Notes under the pieces: model-generated
What the model was told of the DNA's origin: nothing
Database searches by the model: none
Seen by the model: only the letters and a program-made list of their open reading frames with translations
Position numbers and translations under genes: made by a program
In this document: in pieces, positions 1 to 6,938 of the stretch
Position numbering within the stretch: the first letter of the stretch is position 1
Layout of the letters: each line of letters starts with the position of its first letter
Origin: a virus
Virus record (IMG/VR): IMGVR_UViG_3300042486_000066
Coordinates: 1 to 24,624 of that record
DNA length: 24,624 bases
Direction: 5' to 3' (one strand)

Positions 1-497
1 ATTAGCTTTTCCCAAGCCTCAGAGCTAAGGTAGCCACGAAGGTCCTCAACGTCTTTGCCAGTAAATACTCTTTCGTCAACGCTACCCTTGGCATCTGTGA
101 CACTAACAATGTTGGATGCAACAAGTTCGCACATATAGTCAATAACCCAAGAGTTGTCATCCTCTGAGTATTTTTTGCGGGATGACTCTTCGATTGCTTC
201 GACTTGCTTCTGGTCAACGCCACGCATCTTAAAGGTAAGCTTAGACTCCATAATTTTATCTGAGAGTTCCTTGGCCTTTGCCTCTAGCTTTGTAAGCTCA
301 GCCTCATCAGTGCTCTGCACAAGGGTGTCATTTAGCTTAGATAGTTCGTAGGCACTCTCGACATCAACATAGATTTCTACGGTGTCCTGTGGATAGCCAC
401 GGCCTTTTACAAACTCGCCTAGATTAAAATTGCCTGGCTTTTGCGCTTCTTCAACAACAGCCAGGACTTCTTTTACGTCAATTGTTTCTTCGCTCAT
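1..497 (-). CDS. Putative tail assembly chaperone (partial, C-terminus off window)
   Basis: An open frame starts at an ATG at 495-497 (minus) and runs without a stop through the left edge, giving at least 165 codons. The start reads MSEETIDVKEVLAVVEEAQK and is preceded by a GAAAGGCG ribosome site. The visible protein is acidic, Glu/Lys-rich and mostly helical, with no signal peptide or membrane segment. It directly follows the major tail protein gene, which is where siphoviruses carry the tail assembly chaperone that loads the tape measure protein. Those genes usually make a longer product by ribosomal frameshift near the 3' end; that site would lie outside the window, so it cannot be tested here. 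The function rests on gene order and general character, not on a diagnostic motif. Confidence 0.6.
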   Translation of the reverse strand, partial: MSEETIDVKEVLAVVEEAQKPGNFNLGEFVKGRGYPQDTVEIYVDVESAYELSKLNDTLVQSTDEAELTKLEAKAKELSDKIMESKLTFKMRGVDQKQVEAIEESSRKKYSEDDNSWVIDYMCELVASNIVSVTDAKGSVDERVFTGKDVEDLRGYLSSEAWEKL

Positions 498-531
498 TTT
501 GCGCCTTTCGATACGCCCGTTTGAGTTTAAA

Positions 532-570
532 GATTGGGGGGAGTGAATGGGCGCAAAACTCCCCCCAATC
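532..570 (-). terminator. Hairpin between major tail protein and chaperone genes
   Basis: A perfect 13-bp inverted repeat (532-544 GATTGGGGGGAGT, 558-570 its complement) encloses a 13-nt loop, 7 bases past the major tail protein stop. Read on the minus strand, the stem is followed by only TTTAAAC, so the U-tract is short. It probably acts as a leaky terminator or mRNA 3'-end stabiliser that keeps the abundant tail-tube message above the downstream chaperone message. Confidence 0.7.
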
Positions 571-576
571 GGTTTA

Positions 577-1659
577 TTAAGCTACTGTAGCAACCTTTAC
601 GCCAAGCTTACCCTGAGGGGCAAAGTTGACCATAAACTTCACAGAGTCTTCACCTTCGGTGTTGTCCATGAAAGCATCTGCAATAAACTTGTAAACAGAT
701 ACGGTCTGTGCAGCAGCAAGTGCTGTTGTGTTAGGTAGGCCAACACGAGTCACAAGGAATCCAACTGGACGGGTTCCGTCAGTTGCAGCCTTGAAAGCCT
801 CGTATGCAGCGTAGTATGCACCAGTGGTCTCGGATGTGATTCCACGGAAGAACATTAGCGAACCTGCGAACTGGGCGAATCCACGCTCCTGTACGGCACC
901 TTCGTCAACGATACCACGGTCATCAATCTTGTTGGAGTCAGTTGAGCCAAGCTCGTATGAGTCCCACGCAATTGCTGAGGTTAGGTCAATTGAACCAGCT
1001 GCGCTGAAGTCAGTAATGTCTGGAGCTGCAATCCAAGCGTCTTCGGTTCCAGTGATGTTTGCGGCTGGAATCCAGTAAACTTTAATCTTACCGTTAGCGG
1101 TTGTTTTGGTTCCAACAGTAGATGCAAGCGCTGGGCCTGTTCCTGCTGTTCCAGCGCCAACTGTAACGTTTACTGCTACTTCACCAGTGGTTAGGAAGCG
1201 GGCTCCGTCACGAATCATTTCGCCATCGCCAAGAAGCTCGACTGGGAAGTCGGTCTTTACGCCGTAGATTGATACTTCCTGACCAGCTGCAAATGCTGCA
1301 TTGTGTGCATATCCAACACGCTTGATTAGGTAGTACTTTACGTCAGGGTTCTTGAATAGGTCACGGAACTTGTTGTAAACAGATGTGGCTGTTGGGTTCT
1401 CGTCACGGAAGCCATCAAGAGATGCCTCGTAGTTGTAGTAAGTTGGGGTTGATACTGATGCGTTGTCAACGATAGCTAGTGAGTCATCGGAGTCAGAGTC
1501 AGTCATGTTTAGTGTGTAATCGTCAGTGATTGCTGGCGAAATATTAAATACCTTTGTTGCTGCGGTAATCTCAGTTAATGTTGGAGTCTTGTAGTTGGCA
1601 AACGCATCAGCGGCAGCAACATAAATACCAACGTTAGGTCGGAGTAGCTTAGTGGGCAT
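577..1659 (-). CDS. Major tail (tube) protein
   Basis: A 360-residue protein expected to polymerise into the tail tube of a non-contractile tail. It is Ala/Thr/Gly/Val-rich, lacks long helices and membrane segments, and begins MPTKLLRPNVGIYVAAADAF, in the style of tail-tube proteins that start directly with the beta-barrel fold. Two similar segments recur at about residues 110-130 (YYLIKRVGYAHNAAFAAGQ) and 305-325 (VGFLVTRVGLPNTTALAAAQ), each followed by VSIYG or VSVYK, which points to an internal duplication. Neighbours agree: tail terminator and completion genes upstream, chaperone downstream. The gene overlaps the preceding small gene by 11 bp, and a strong hairpin follows its stop, consistent with a highly expressed structural gene. 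Confidence 0.8.
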   Translation of the reverse strand: MPTKLLRPNVGIYVAAADAFANYKTPTLTEITAATKVFNISPAITDDYTLNMTDSDSDDSLAIVDNASVSTPTYYNYEASLDGFRDENPTATSVYNKFRDLFKNPDVKYYLIKRVGYAHNAAFAAGQEVSIYGVKTDFPVELLGDGEMIRDGARFLTTGEVAVNVTVGAGTAGTGPALASTVGTKTTANGKIKVYWIPAANITGTEDAWIAAPDITDFSAAGSIDLTSAIAWDSYELGSTDSNKIDDRGIVDEGAVQERGFAQFAGSLMFFRGITSETTGAYYAAYEAFKAATDGTRPVGFLVTRVGLPNTTALAAAQTVSVYKFIADAFMDNTEGEDSVKFMVNFAPQGKLGVKVATVA

Positions 1660-1891
1660 CTTCGTGTTCCTCGTTCTCTATGTTAGTTTCTGGAGCAGGC
1701 TGCTCCTTGGTTTCTTCAGTCTTTGACCAGGAAAATCCCATAGCCTCAGACTTGCTTTTCTTTTCTTTCTTTGGTGCAGCCTCAACCTGTTCGTCTACGA
1801 GAACAAGGTCTTTGCCCAAAACTGGGTGCCCAATGTAATGATTAGGCACACTGACAGACTTGCCAGTGCGAGTATTCTTTGCGTTAGCCAT
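1649..1891 (-). CDS. Small hypothetical protein in the tail operon
   Basis: An 80-residue protein (MANAKNTRTGKSVSVPNHYI...) with an N-terminal half containing a HPVLGKDLVLV stretch, then a Lys-rich patch (KKEKKSKSE) and a strongly acidic Glu-rich tail. It overlaps the major tail protein gene by 11 bp and has a GGAAGG ribosome site ahead of its ATG. Small proteins of this type often sit between tail terminator and tail tube genes in actinobacterial siphophages, but no function is recognised. The charged, low-complexity C-terminal half is probably disordered. An accessory role in neck or tail assembly is possible from position only. Confidence 0.65.
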   Translation of the reverse strand: MANAKNTRTGKSVSVPNHYIGHPVLGKDLVLVDEQVEAAPKKEKKSKSEAMGFSWSKTEETKEQPAPETNIENEEHEDAH

Positions 1892-1914
1892 TAGAATCCT
1901 TCCATGCTTCTTCT

Positions 1915-1920
1915 ATTTTA
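1915..1920 (-). promoter_or_regulatory. Possible -10 element upstream of a MEGF mini-frame
   Basis: On the minus strand TAAAAT lies 9 nt upstream of an ATG at 1903-1905 that opens a four-codon frame (MEGF, stop). Its TAA overlaps the ATG of the 80-residue gene as TAATG. The arrangement resembles the -10-to-ATG spacing at 3854 and 6921. No -35 is evident. Confidence 0.25.
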
Positions 1921-2343
1921 CCATATAGTGTTCACTGGGAACGTGAACCCAATCTCAGCCACATATCTATTTGGCTTTATATCCGCTACGGTGTAGGATA
2001 ATCCTCCGCCAGCCAGGGTTAGCTCTCCAGCGTCTGCTGGTGAATAGCCAGTAAGTTTGTCTCTTACTACTTGAGCAACCTGCCTAGAAGAACGCTCTGT
2101 GGGCCCAACACAAGAAACAACTATGTATGATGTCTTTACATCGTACTTAGTTGACAGAATACCGCTGGCGGTTGGGTTGTCGTACATATCTGCGAACTCA
2201 ACAACTATGTAAGGTAGCACCATTCCGTTGGCATCAAACTTTAGTTTAGAGTCATCTGGTGCGGTAGTCTCGTAGACATCCTGTGCAAGCTCATTGAGCT
2301 TTGTGACAATGCTGTCTTGAACTGCTAGTAAATTAAGGCTCAT
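1918..2343 (-). CDS. Tail terminator protein (putative)
   Basis: A 141-residue protein starting MSLNLLAVQDSIVTKLNELA. It has an N-terminal helix, then beta-strand-rich segments (LPYIVVEFADMYD, YDVKTSYIVVSCVGPTERSS, QVAQVVRDKLTGY, YVAEIGFTFPV). This order of a short helix, strands, a helix near VRDKL and a final strand matches the small alpha/beta tail-terminator fold of siphophages such as lambda gpU, which caps the tail tube and joins it to the head. The gene overlaps its upstream neighbour by an ATGA junction (2340-2343), so translation is probably coupled. Gene order (completion protein before, tail tube after) supports the call; sequence similarity alone would not prove it. Confidence 0.65.
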   Translation of the reverse strand: MSLNLLAVQDSIVTKLNELAQDVYETTAPDDSKLKFDANGMVLPYIVVEFADMYDNPTASGILSTKYDVKTSYIVVSCVGPTERSSRQVAQVVRDKLTGYSPADAGELTLAGGGLSYTVADIKPNRYVAEIGFTFPVNTIW

Positions 2344-2987
2344 CTGTAGTTAGCACCTCCTGGGTTTTTACCCGTCCTGTTATAGCTTCTAATTAGCTTA
2401 GCCGCAAAGTCCCTGACTCTTGGTAGCATTTCAAGGTAAGTTCTGTAAGTGGAACGCATGGCTGGAACATTCCGAGTCCCGTTTTCCTGGAAGCCAAAGT
2501 ACTTGTACCAAATCTCTAGCCAACCAATCTTCACAGAGTAAGAGTTTTTTCCCTTAGTTGTGCGGTAGATGATAGAGTTGTTCATCAACTTGGTGTCAAT
2601 TCTATTGGCATACTTCTTCATTGTTGACTTACCCTCTACACCAATCTGGGTCATAGCCTTTGCGAGAGAGCCCGTCATCCTATTGCCATCTGGAAGCATT
2701 TCAATTGTCCTAGAGAAAGCTCCGCCCTTAGAAGTAGATACTGATTTAGTCTTTGGGGAAATGTAAAACATTCCGCCACCAGTCCTGCTTTGCGGGATGC
2801 CAGCTTTGGTAAAGGTTTTGTCAATCTGGAAGCCAAGGTCAGAGAGCTGCTTTTTTACATCTCTTACAGTAGTGTCAAGGTCGCTGTATTCAAAGACAAA
2901 CTCTACTGCGTTATCAAATTCGTTTTTGCCGTCTGTGGAGTAGCCGCCATATCTAGCAGCCATCAGGGACGGGAACCTACGTTCCAC
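2340..2987 (-). CDS. HK97 gp10-like tail completion / neck protein
   Basis: A 215-residue basic protein. Near residues 160-180 it carries YFGFQENGTRNVPAMRSTY, which resembles the 'E-G-T-x-x-x-P-A-x' signature of HK97 gp10-type head-tail joining proteins. The N-terminal part has a helical stretch (YSDLDTTVRDVKKQLSDLG) and the C-terminus is Arg/Lys/Asn-rich (RSYNRTGKNPGGANYR). It overlaps the upstream gene by 11 bp and the downstream terminator gene by 4 bp. An ATG nine codons in (MAARYGG) could be an alternative start. The length exceeds the roughly 110-160 residues common for this family, the extra part being a Ser/Gly-rich central section. Confidence 0.65.
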   Translation of the reverse strand: MERRFPSLMAARYGGYSTDGKNEFDNAVEFVFEYSDLDTTVRDVKKQLSDLGFQIDKTFTKAGIPQSRTGGGMFYISPKTKSVSTSKGGAFSRTIEMLPDGNRMTGSLAKAMTQIGVEGKSTMKKYANRIDTKLMNNSIIYRTTKGKNSYSVKIGWLEIWYKYFGFQENGTRNVPAMRSTYRTYLEMLPRVRDFAAKLIRSYNRTGKNPGGANYR

Positions 2988-3456
2988 TAGAAACCACCGT
3001 TGGGTCTAGCTCTGAGTCAACCCTGCAAACCAAGGTTCTTTCCCATGAGTTGCTTGAGTTTAGAACATCAGTAACCACATAGATAAACTTTTCAAGCGAT
3101 GTATTGTAAGGGGCAGAGGTGACCTTCATCTTGTCATTTGGCCTGATATCTGGCATGGCTGCGGTTGCACCCTGAAGCGTGTTTTTGTTATAGGCAATCT
3201 GGACTCTAACGGTTTTAATAAAGGTTGGGTTGTAAACATCAGTAACTTCGCTTACTGCGTTTACTGGCTGAATACGGGCTTTGCCGTTGTAAAGCGCTGT
3301 GTTAGTTCCAGTCCAGTTATTTGTAATAGGGTCATAAACCTGCGAGCCAGAAGCTGAGTTATAAATCTGCACAGTGGCAAGCATGAGCCCATAGCCTACT
3401 GGTCTGTTATGAGTAGGCCACTTGGGGTGAATTGCGCTTCTGCTGTTTATAGCCAA
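2977..3456 (-). CDS. Head closure (stopper) protein, putative
   Basis: A 159-residue, beta-rich protein. The middle (YNGKARIQPVN, VRVQIAYN, IRPNDKMKVTSAPYN, FIYVVTDVLNSSNSWERTLVCRVD) has the layout of siphophage head-closure proteins: a small beta-barrel with a 'GDxxxV' type turn, here NDKMKV. Similar actinophage proteins belong, as far as I can recall, to the DUF6093 group; that assignment is from memory and needs a profile search. The position after the adaptor and before the gp10-like protein is the standard place for a stopper. It overlaps both neighbours by about 10 bp. Confidence 0.6.
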   Translation of the reverse strand: MAINSRSAIHPKWPTHNRPVGYGLMLATVQIYNSASGSQVYDPITNNWTGTNTALYNGKARIQPVNAVSEVTDVYNPTFIKTVRVQIAYNKNTLQGATAAMPDIRPNDKMKVTSAPYNTSLEKFIYVVTDVLNSSNSWERTLVCRVDSELDPTVVSSGT

Positions 3457-3854
3457 GAGTTATCCCACTTGACTGTCTGTGGCACAACGATGAAGCTATC
3501 ATCATAGGAATCCGCTAGGTCATCCCTGTCAGCTTCTTCCTGCAAATGCTTGGCCTGTGCACGAAGCTCAGCACCTAGCTTAGCGCCGTCTGTTGTGTAG
3601 TCAGCTGTGCGGATAACTTTGTTAATTAAAGCTTCGGAGGTAGCAAGCACAAGCTTAGCCTGAGCTGCAGCCCTCTTTACGTTACCAGAGTATAAAGTAA
3701 TAAAAGCTTGGACCTGAGGGTCGCTAAAGACATACTCGCCGTGGTCGTAAGTTCCCGATGGGTCAAGTAGTTGCTCTGTATCTGGAATTAATAATCTAAC
3801 CTGCCCAATTGCAGTTGCATAGTTTGGCGGGAAGATATCGGTAACGTGGCTCAT
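3447..3854 (-). CDS. Head-tail adaptor (connector) protein
   Basis: A 135-residue protein starting MSHVTDIFPPNYATAIGQVR. The pattern 'IGQVRLLIPDTE...YVFSDPQVQAFITLYSGNVKRAAAQAKLVLATSEAL' is characteristic of the HK97 gp6 / SPP1 gp15 adaptor type: a short N-terminal strand region, then 'F(S/T)D-x-x-(I/V)' and several helices that form the ring below the portal. It heads a run of four overlapping connector genes. The ATG is preceded by TAGAAT six bases away and AAGG at about 12 bases, so its message may be leaderless and may begin a new transcription unit. Confidence 0.7.
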   Translation of the reverse strand: MSHVTDIFPPNYATAIGQVRLLIPDTEQLLDPSGTYDHGEYVFSDPQVQAFITLYSGNVKRAAAQAKLVLATSEALINKVIRTADYTTDGAKLGAELRAQAKHLQEEADRDDLADSYDDSFIVVPQTVKWDNSWL

Positions 3855-3860
3855 GCTTCT

Positions 3861-3866
3861 ATTCTA
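3861..3866 (-). promoter_or_regulatory. Candidate -10 element for the connector-tail unit
   Basis: Minus-strand TAGAAT ends exactly 6 bases before the adaptor ATG, placing the expected transcription start at or next to the A of the ATG. No good -35 hexamer is present. The same 6-base spacing occurs at 6921 and 20333. Confidence 0.4.
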
Positions 3867-3874
3867 CCTTATCC

Positions 3875-5254
3875 TTATGGAGTTAAGTATCTAATAATTA
3901 CTACGCCTGAACCGCCAGGCCTACCGCTTTGACCAGTGTTTCCACCGTAGTGCCCACCACCACCGCTTCCAGTGTTAGTTGCTCCAGCTGTAATCTGGCC
4001 ACCTGAGCCATCTGAGCCAGTACCACCCACACCAGAACCACCAGCGCCAAGAATTGCTCCACCTCCACCTCCAGCACGGAATACTGCTGAGCCAGTTATG
4101 GAAGAACTTAGCCCAGGTCCACCAGAGCCACCTGCGTTTTCGCCAATAGTGTTTCCTCCAACACCGCCAGCACCACCTCCACCACCCGCACTGTAAGTAG
4201 TCGAGTTGTTGCCACCAGTACCGCCAGCAAATCCTTGACCAGTTGTTCTAGCTCCAGCGAATGAGCCTCCAGTACCAGCACCACCGCCACCACCCGAACC
4301 ACCAGTACCGCCAGTGGAGCTTCCTGCGTTGTTACCTCGTGCACCAAAGCCACCTCCGATTGAGGTGATGCCGCCAAATACTGAGTCAGCGCCTTGGGTT
4401 CCGTTACTTTGTTGTCCACCAGCACCGCCTGCACCGACAGTTACGGTGTAGCTAGTTCCAGCAGTTACAGCCAAACGAGACTCTGCACTTGCTCCGCCAC
4501 CAGAAGATTCTCCAGGTACACTTGAACGATAGCCACCCGCTCCACCGCCGCCAGCTCCAGCACCAGTATTAAAGTGGCCACCGCCACCTCCACCCGCAAT
4601 AACAAGGTACTCGGTCTCTAGGTTTACTGCTGGCACGAACGTTCCTGAGCCAGTAAAGGTGTGAACTGTGTATGCCCCAGCTGTGCTTACAGTACCGCCA
4701 GTCGCAAGAACCGCTGAGCGTGTGGTTAGCCCATCAGACCCACGCTTAACGCCGTAGAGGGAGATAGTTGTTCCAGCCATGTAGTTATGACCTTGAAGCC
4801 CAAACTGAATTGAGGTAATTGGGTTTGCTGAAGAATAGAGGTAGGAATTTATACCTAAAACATATGCATTACTAGAATTATTTTCGCTGGTCTGGTCAAC
4901 TGATACAGACTTAGCACTAGCTGATGTATAGTTTGATATGTAGAAACTTGTATTACCAAAGGTATTTGCCGTTGCACTATTACCAGTTACATCTATTTCT
5001 GGTACCTGCGCTGGAGTTCCAGAACCGCTTCCACCGTAAACTTGACTAGAATCATAGCCAATAAGTTTTTTAAATGAATAACTTGAGCTGTTATCGTAAT
5101 TAAAGGCAACGGTGATTGCAGTTGACCTAGAAGACTGACTACTTCTGGCAGACATTAGTACAACAAGGTCTGAGTAATCTTGTGGAATTGAATCGAATTG
5201 CACAAAGGCTTGAGCTGTAGCAAGCTCTACTGTTTTAATATGATACTTCAACAT
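3875..5254 (-). CDS. Fibre/adhesin protein C2: beta-sandwich domain plus glycine-rich domain
   Basis: A 459-residue protein. Residues 1-170 form a domain shared with five other proteins here: it opens with a 'F-x-x-IPQDYSDLVVL' motif and closes with 'MAGTTISLYGVK'. After a VHTFTGSGTF linker near 187-197, residues about 213-459 are a glycine-rich domain that begins EYLVIAGGGGGG, has many GG/GAGG runs and ends GGSGVVIIRYLTP, the typical frame of glycine-rich phage fibre domains. These surface-exposed domains are common in aquatic phages and are thought to act in host adsorption. It is the last gene of the second A-B-C triplet and is joined to the preceding gene by TAATG. The low-complexity DNA creates spurious frames on both strands. 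Confidence 0.75.
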   Translation of the reverse strand: MLKYHIKTVELATAQAFVQFDSIPQDYSDLVVLMSARSSQSSRSTAITVAFNYDNSSSYSFKKLIGYDSSQVYGGSGSGTPAQVPEIDVTGNSATANTFGNTSFYISNYTSASAKSVSVDQTSENNSSNAYVLGINSYLYSSANPITSIQFGLQGHNYMAGTTISLYGVKRGSDGLTTRSAVLATGGTVSTAGAYTVHTFTGSGTFVPAVNLETEYLVIAGGGGGGHFNTGAGAGGGGAGGYRSSVPGESSGGGASAESRLAVTAGTSYTVTVGAGGAGGQQSNGTQGADSVFGGITSIGGGFGARGNNAGSSTGGTGGSGGGGGAGTGGSFAGARTTGQGFAGGTGGNNSTTYSAGGGGGAGGVGGNTIGENAGGSGGPGLSSSITGSAVFRAGGGGGAILGAGGSGVGGTGSDGSGGQITAGATNTGSGGGGHYGGNTGQSGRPGGSGVVIIRYLTP

Positions 5255-5766
5255 TATGCAATCCTGCCGTAGAGTGAAGCTGTTGTGCCAGCCTTAAAAG
5301 TAGAGCTATTTGGAAATAAAGAAATAGAATTAATCGCACTTGTACTAGCCCATCTTCCTGCTATCATTCCAACCTCCCCATCGCCGTTATCTCTATTTGT
5401 TTGATATCTATTAATCATTGTCTTATGCTTATCGGTCACAGAGTAGTCCATGAATTGCATTAAAACGGGAGTTGTCTTTGTTGTTCCTTGCCCGTAGCTC
5501 CAACCAGCAATAAACATAGAGGTTTGAGAAGTAAGGGAACTCGATTGTGCCAAATTTGTAGTACGTCCCCTCGCAGTGACGTAGCTGTAATTTGCTGTTG
5601 AGTCTTCGTTTATTCTAAGTGAAAAGGTAACGTCATCTGTTGTATTCATTCCATTAAGAACTAAAACCAAATCCCGATAATTCTGCGGGATACCAGAAAA
5701 GGACACAGATGCACTTGCACTCTGCAAAGTAATAGTTGCCAAAGCCGTCATTGATTGAAGTGCCAT
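5254..5766 (-). CDS. Fibre/adhesin paralog B2
   Basis: A 170-residue single-domain protein. Near the N-terminus is SASASVSFSGIPQNYRDLVL and at the C-terminus FKAGTTASLYGRIA, both shared with paralog B1 (8234-8722). A further shared stretch is DYS(V/A)TDKHKT near residues 107-116, followed by GRWASTSAINSI, again close to B1 (GRWPSTSAVTSV). It is predicted to be beta-rich, with no signal peptide. TAATG junctions link it at both ends to A2 and C2, which implies coupled translation and a stoichiometric complex. Probably a subunit of a tail fibre or capsid-surface adhesin; the specific role is unknown. Confidence 0.65.
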   Translation of the reverse strand: MALQSMTALATITLQSASASVSFSGIPQNYRDLVLVLNGMNTTDDVTFSLRINEDSTANYSYVTARGRTTNLAQSSSLTSQTSMFIAGWSYGQGTTKTTPVLMQFMDYSVTDKHKTMINRYQTNRDNGDGEVGMIAGRWASTSAINSISLFPNSSTFKAGTTASLYGRIA

Positions 5767-6341
5767 TATGCAGTCACCCCGTAAAGTGAGAAGCGGGAGC
5801 CTGCCGCCCAGCTACCAGACTGCGGCAATAACTCCCAGGAAGTTAGTGATGCTGTATCTAGCCAGATTCCAGAATGCAAATGAACTCCAGTTGTTACAAC
5901 ACCAGAGATGCTTCTAAAGGTTTTATTTTTAGCCGAGTAGGGGTCAAGTAAATCTATAATAGCTGAAGAATACACGTTAGCTTCAGAAGTAGAAGCTGAC
6001 GATAATCCAGTAAGAAGCGAAGTGTTCGATACGCTTGGGCTTGAAATAACAGTTGAGCCATTGCCGTAAAGAAGGTGAAAAGTGTAATTAGTACCACTGT
6101 CAGCGTTTAGGCGGCTATAAATACCAAAAACTGAACCAGTGGTCATTCTTGCCGTAGCAACTACCTGAAGATGTTTATATACTCCAGCGTACTGGGCAAG
6201 GTTGCTAAAAGTAACACTAGGTGTTGCGGTAGAAACTATAGCAGACTCAATCAAATACTCAGAGGACGGCACAGCGCCAGCAAGCATCGAACGATACTTC
6301 TGGTCATTTGTTATTGATGACCTTGATGCAGACTTAATCAC
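5766..6341 (-). CDS. Fibre/adhesin paralog A2 (GTG start)
   Basis: A 191-residue protein. The start codon is GTG at 6339-6341, chosen because AAGGAG lies 5 bases upstream. About 30 residues of variable leader precede the shared domain, which reads SEYLIESAIV...SVTFSNLAQYAGVYKHLQV and ends WAAGSRFSLYGVTA. Paralog A1 (8722-9318) shares the YELIESA..., 'QYAxxYKHLQ' and 'AGSRFSLYGI' segments, a common HxLxGNGS motif and a 'GxVVTxxxLxxG' stretch. The YKHLQ variant distinguishes the A type from the B and C types (IPQxYxDLVL). It opens the second A-B-C triplet and is TAATG-coupled to B2. Confidence 0.65.
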   Translation of the reverse strand: MIKSASRSSITNDQKYRSMLAGAVPSSEYLIESAIVSTATPSVTFSNLAQYAGVYKHLQVVATARMTTGSVFGIYSRLNADSGTNYTFHLLYGNGSTVISSPSVSNTSLLTGLSSASTSEANVYSSAIIDLLDPYSAKNKTFRSISGVVTTGVHLHSGIWLDTASLTSWELLPQSGSWAAGSRFSLYGVTA

Positions 6342-6350
6342 GTCTGCTCC

Positions 6351-6587
6351 TTACAGTACTAGAAGTGCTGCTTCTTCTTCTGTCAGGGCATCGCCTGACA
6401 CAAGTTTAGCACGTGCGGAAGTCTTCAGTGCATCAACACGGGCAACTTCAGCAAGGCGAGCTTCTTCGGCTGCAGCGGCTTCAATTGCCATCTGCTCACG
6501 CTCTGCGATTTCTTCTGCACTTAGCGGAACATACTGCTGAGTTCCAGTCGCACAGTCAACTACAAGCTTCATAGGGGTTTCACTCAT
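6351..6587 (-). CDS. Small Ala/Glu-rich coiled-coil protein between fibre triplets
   Basis: A 78-residue protein. It begins with a short strand-like segment MKLVVDCATGTQQYVPLSAEE, then a highly helical Ala/Glu-rich stretch (about residues 24-60), and ends with a short LTEEEAALLVL helix. This plan (KLVVDC-TG---YVPL-AEEIAERE) recurs in small proteins encoded beside tail-fibre genes in many phages; I know of no assigned function. The gene overlaps its upstream neighbour by 8 bp. A second ATG at codon 6 (MKLVVDC) is possible, but neither has a strong ribosome site, which suits translational coupling. Confidence 0.65.
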   Translation of the reverse strand: MSETPMKLVVDCATGTQQYVPLSAEEIAEREQMAIEAAAAEEARLAEVARVDALKTSARAKLVSGDALTEEEAALLVL

Positions 6588-6921
6588 TTACTTCAACTTC
6601 TTTCCAGTTTAGGTTTTCTTCGTCCCACTCGTATATTCTACCATCTTGTGGGTAAGGTGTTGGAGACATCCATCGGGCTGTCTGTGTGTTTAGAGTCCAT
6701 GACTCGTAAGGCTGCGGTGCAATGAACGCATCAAGTTCTTCATCGTAGGTAAATCCGATACCAGCAAAGTTCTTGCGGATGGTTCCATTGTATGAAGTCT
6801 GCACCCATGTGCCACCAAGGTTTTCTACGAACCAGTCGTAGCCTTCGTTTGGAAGATTGTTATCTCCAACGAGCACCCTTAGGACAATGTTGTTCTCATC
6901 TAGTTCTGCAAAATGTGACAT
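6580..6921 (-). CDS. Aquatic-phage structural protein family ('FAELDENNIVLRVLV')
   Basis: A 113-residue protein beginning MSHFAELDENNIVLRVLVGD. It contains WVQTSYNGTIRKNFAGIGFTYD near 38-59, DAFIAPQPYESWTLN near 63-77, and ends PYPQDGRIYEWDEENLNWKE. This succession closely matches a family that recurs next to fibre genes in cyanophages and other aquatic phages, from memory. Its exact role is not established; a virion or fibre component is likely. The ATG lies 6 bases after a TATAAT element with no well-spaced ribosome site, suggesting a leaderless message. Confidence 0.7.
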   Translation of the reverse strand: MSHFAELDENNIVLRVLVGDNNLPNEGYDWFVENLGGTWVQTSYNGTIRKNFAGIGFTYDEELDAFIAPQPYESWTLNTQTARWMSPTPYPQDGRIYEWDEENLNWKEVEVNE

Positions 6922-6927
6922 ATCTAT

Positions 6928-6933
6928 ATTATA
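6928..6933 (-). promoter_or_regulatory. Candidate -10 element, leaderless start
   Basis: Minus-strand TATAAT ends exactly 6 bases upstream of the ATG at 6921, just past the stop of the upstream fibre gene. An AAGG 12 bases from the ATG could serve as a weak ribosome site instead. Confidence 0.45.
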
Positions 6934-6938
6934 CCTTA

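Noticed and set aside
3972-4434. Pro-rich and Val/Leu-rich frames on both strands across the glycine-rich gene
   Set aside because: They are mirror or frame-shifted readings of GGN-rich codons; they have no ribosome sites and lie wholly inside the C2 gene.
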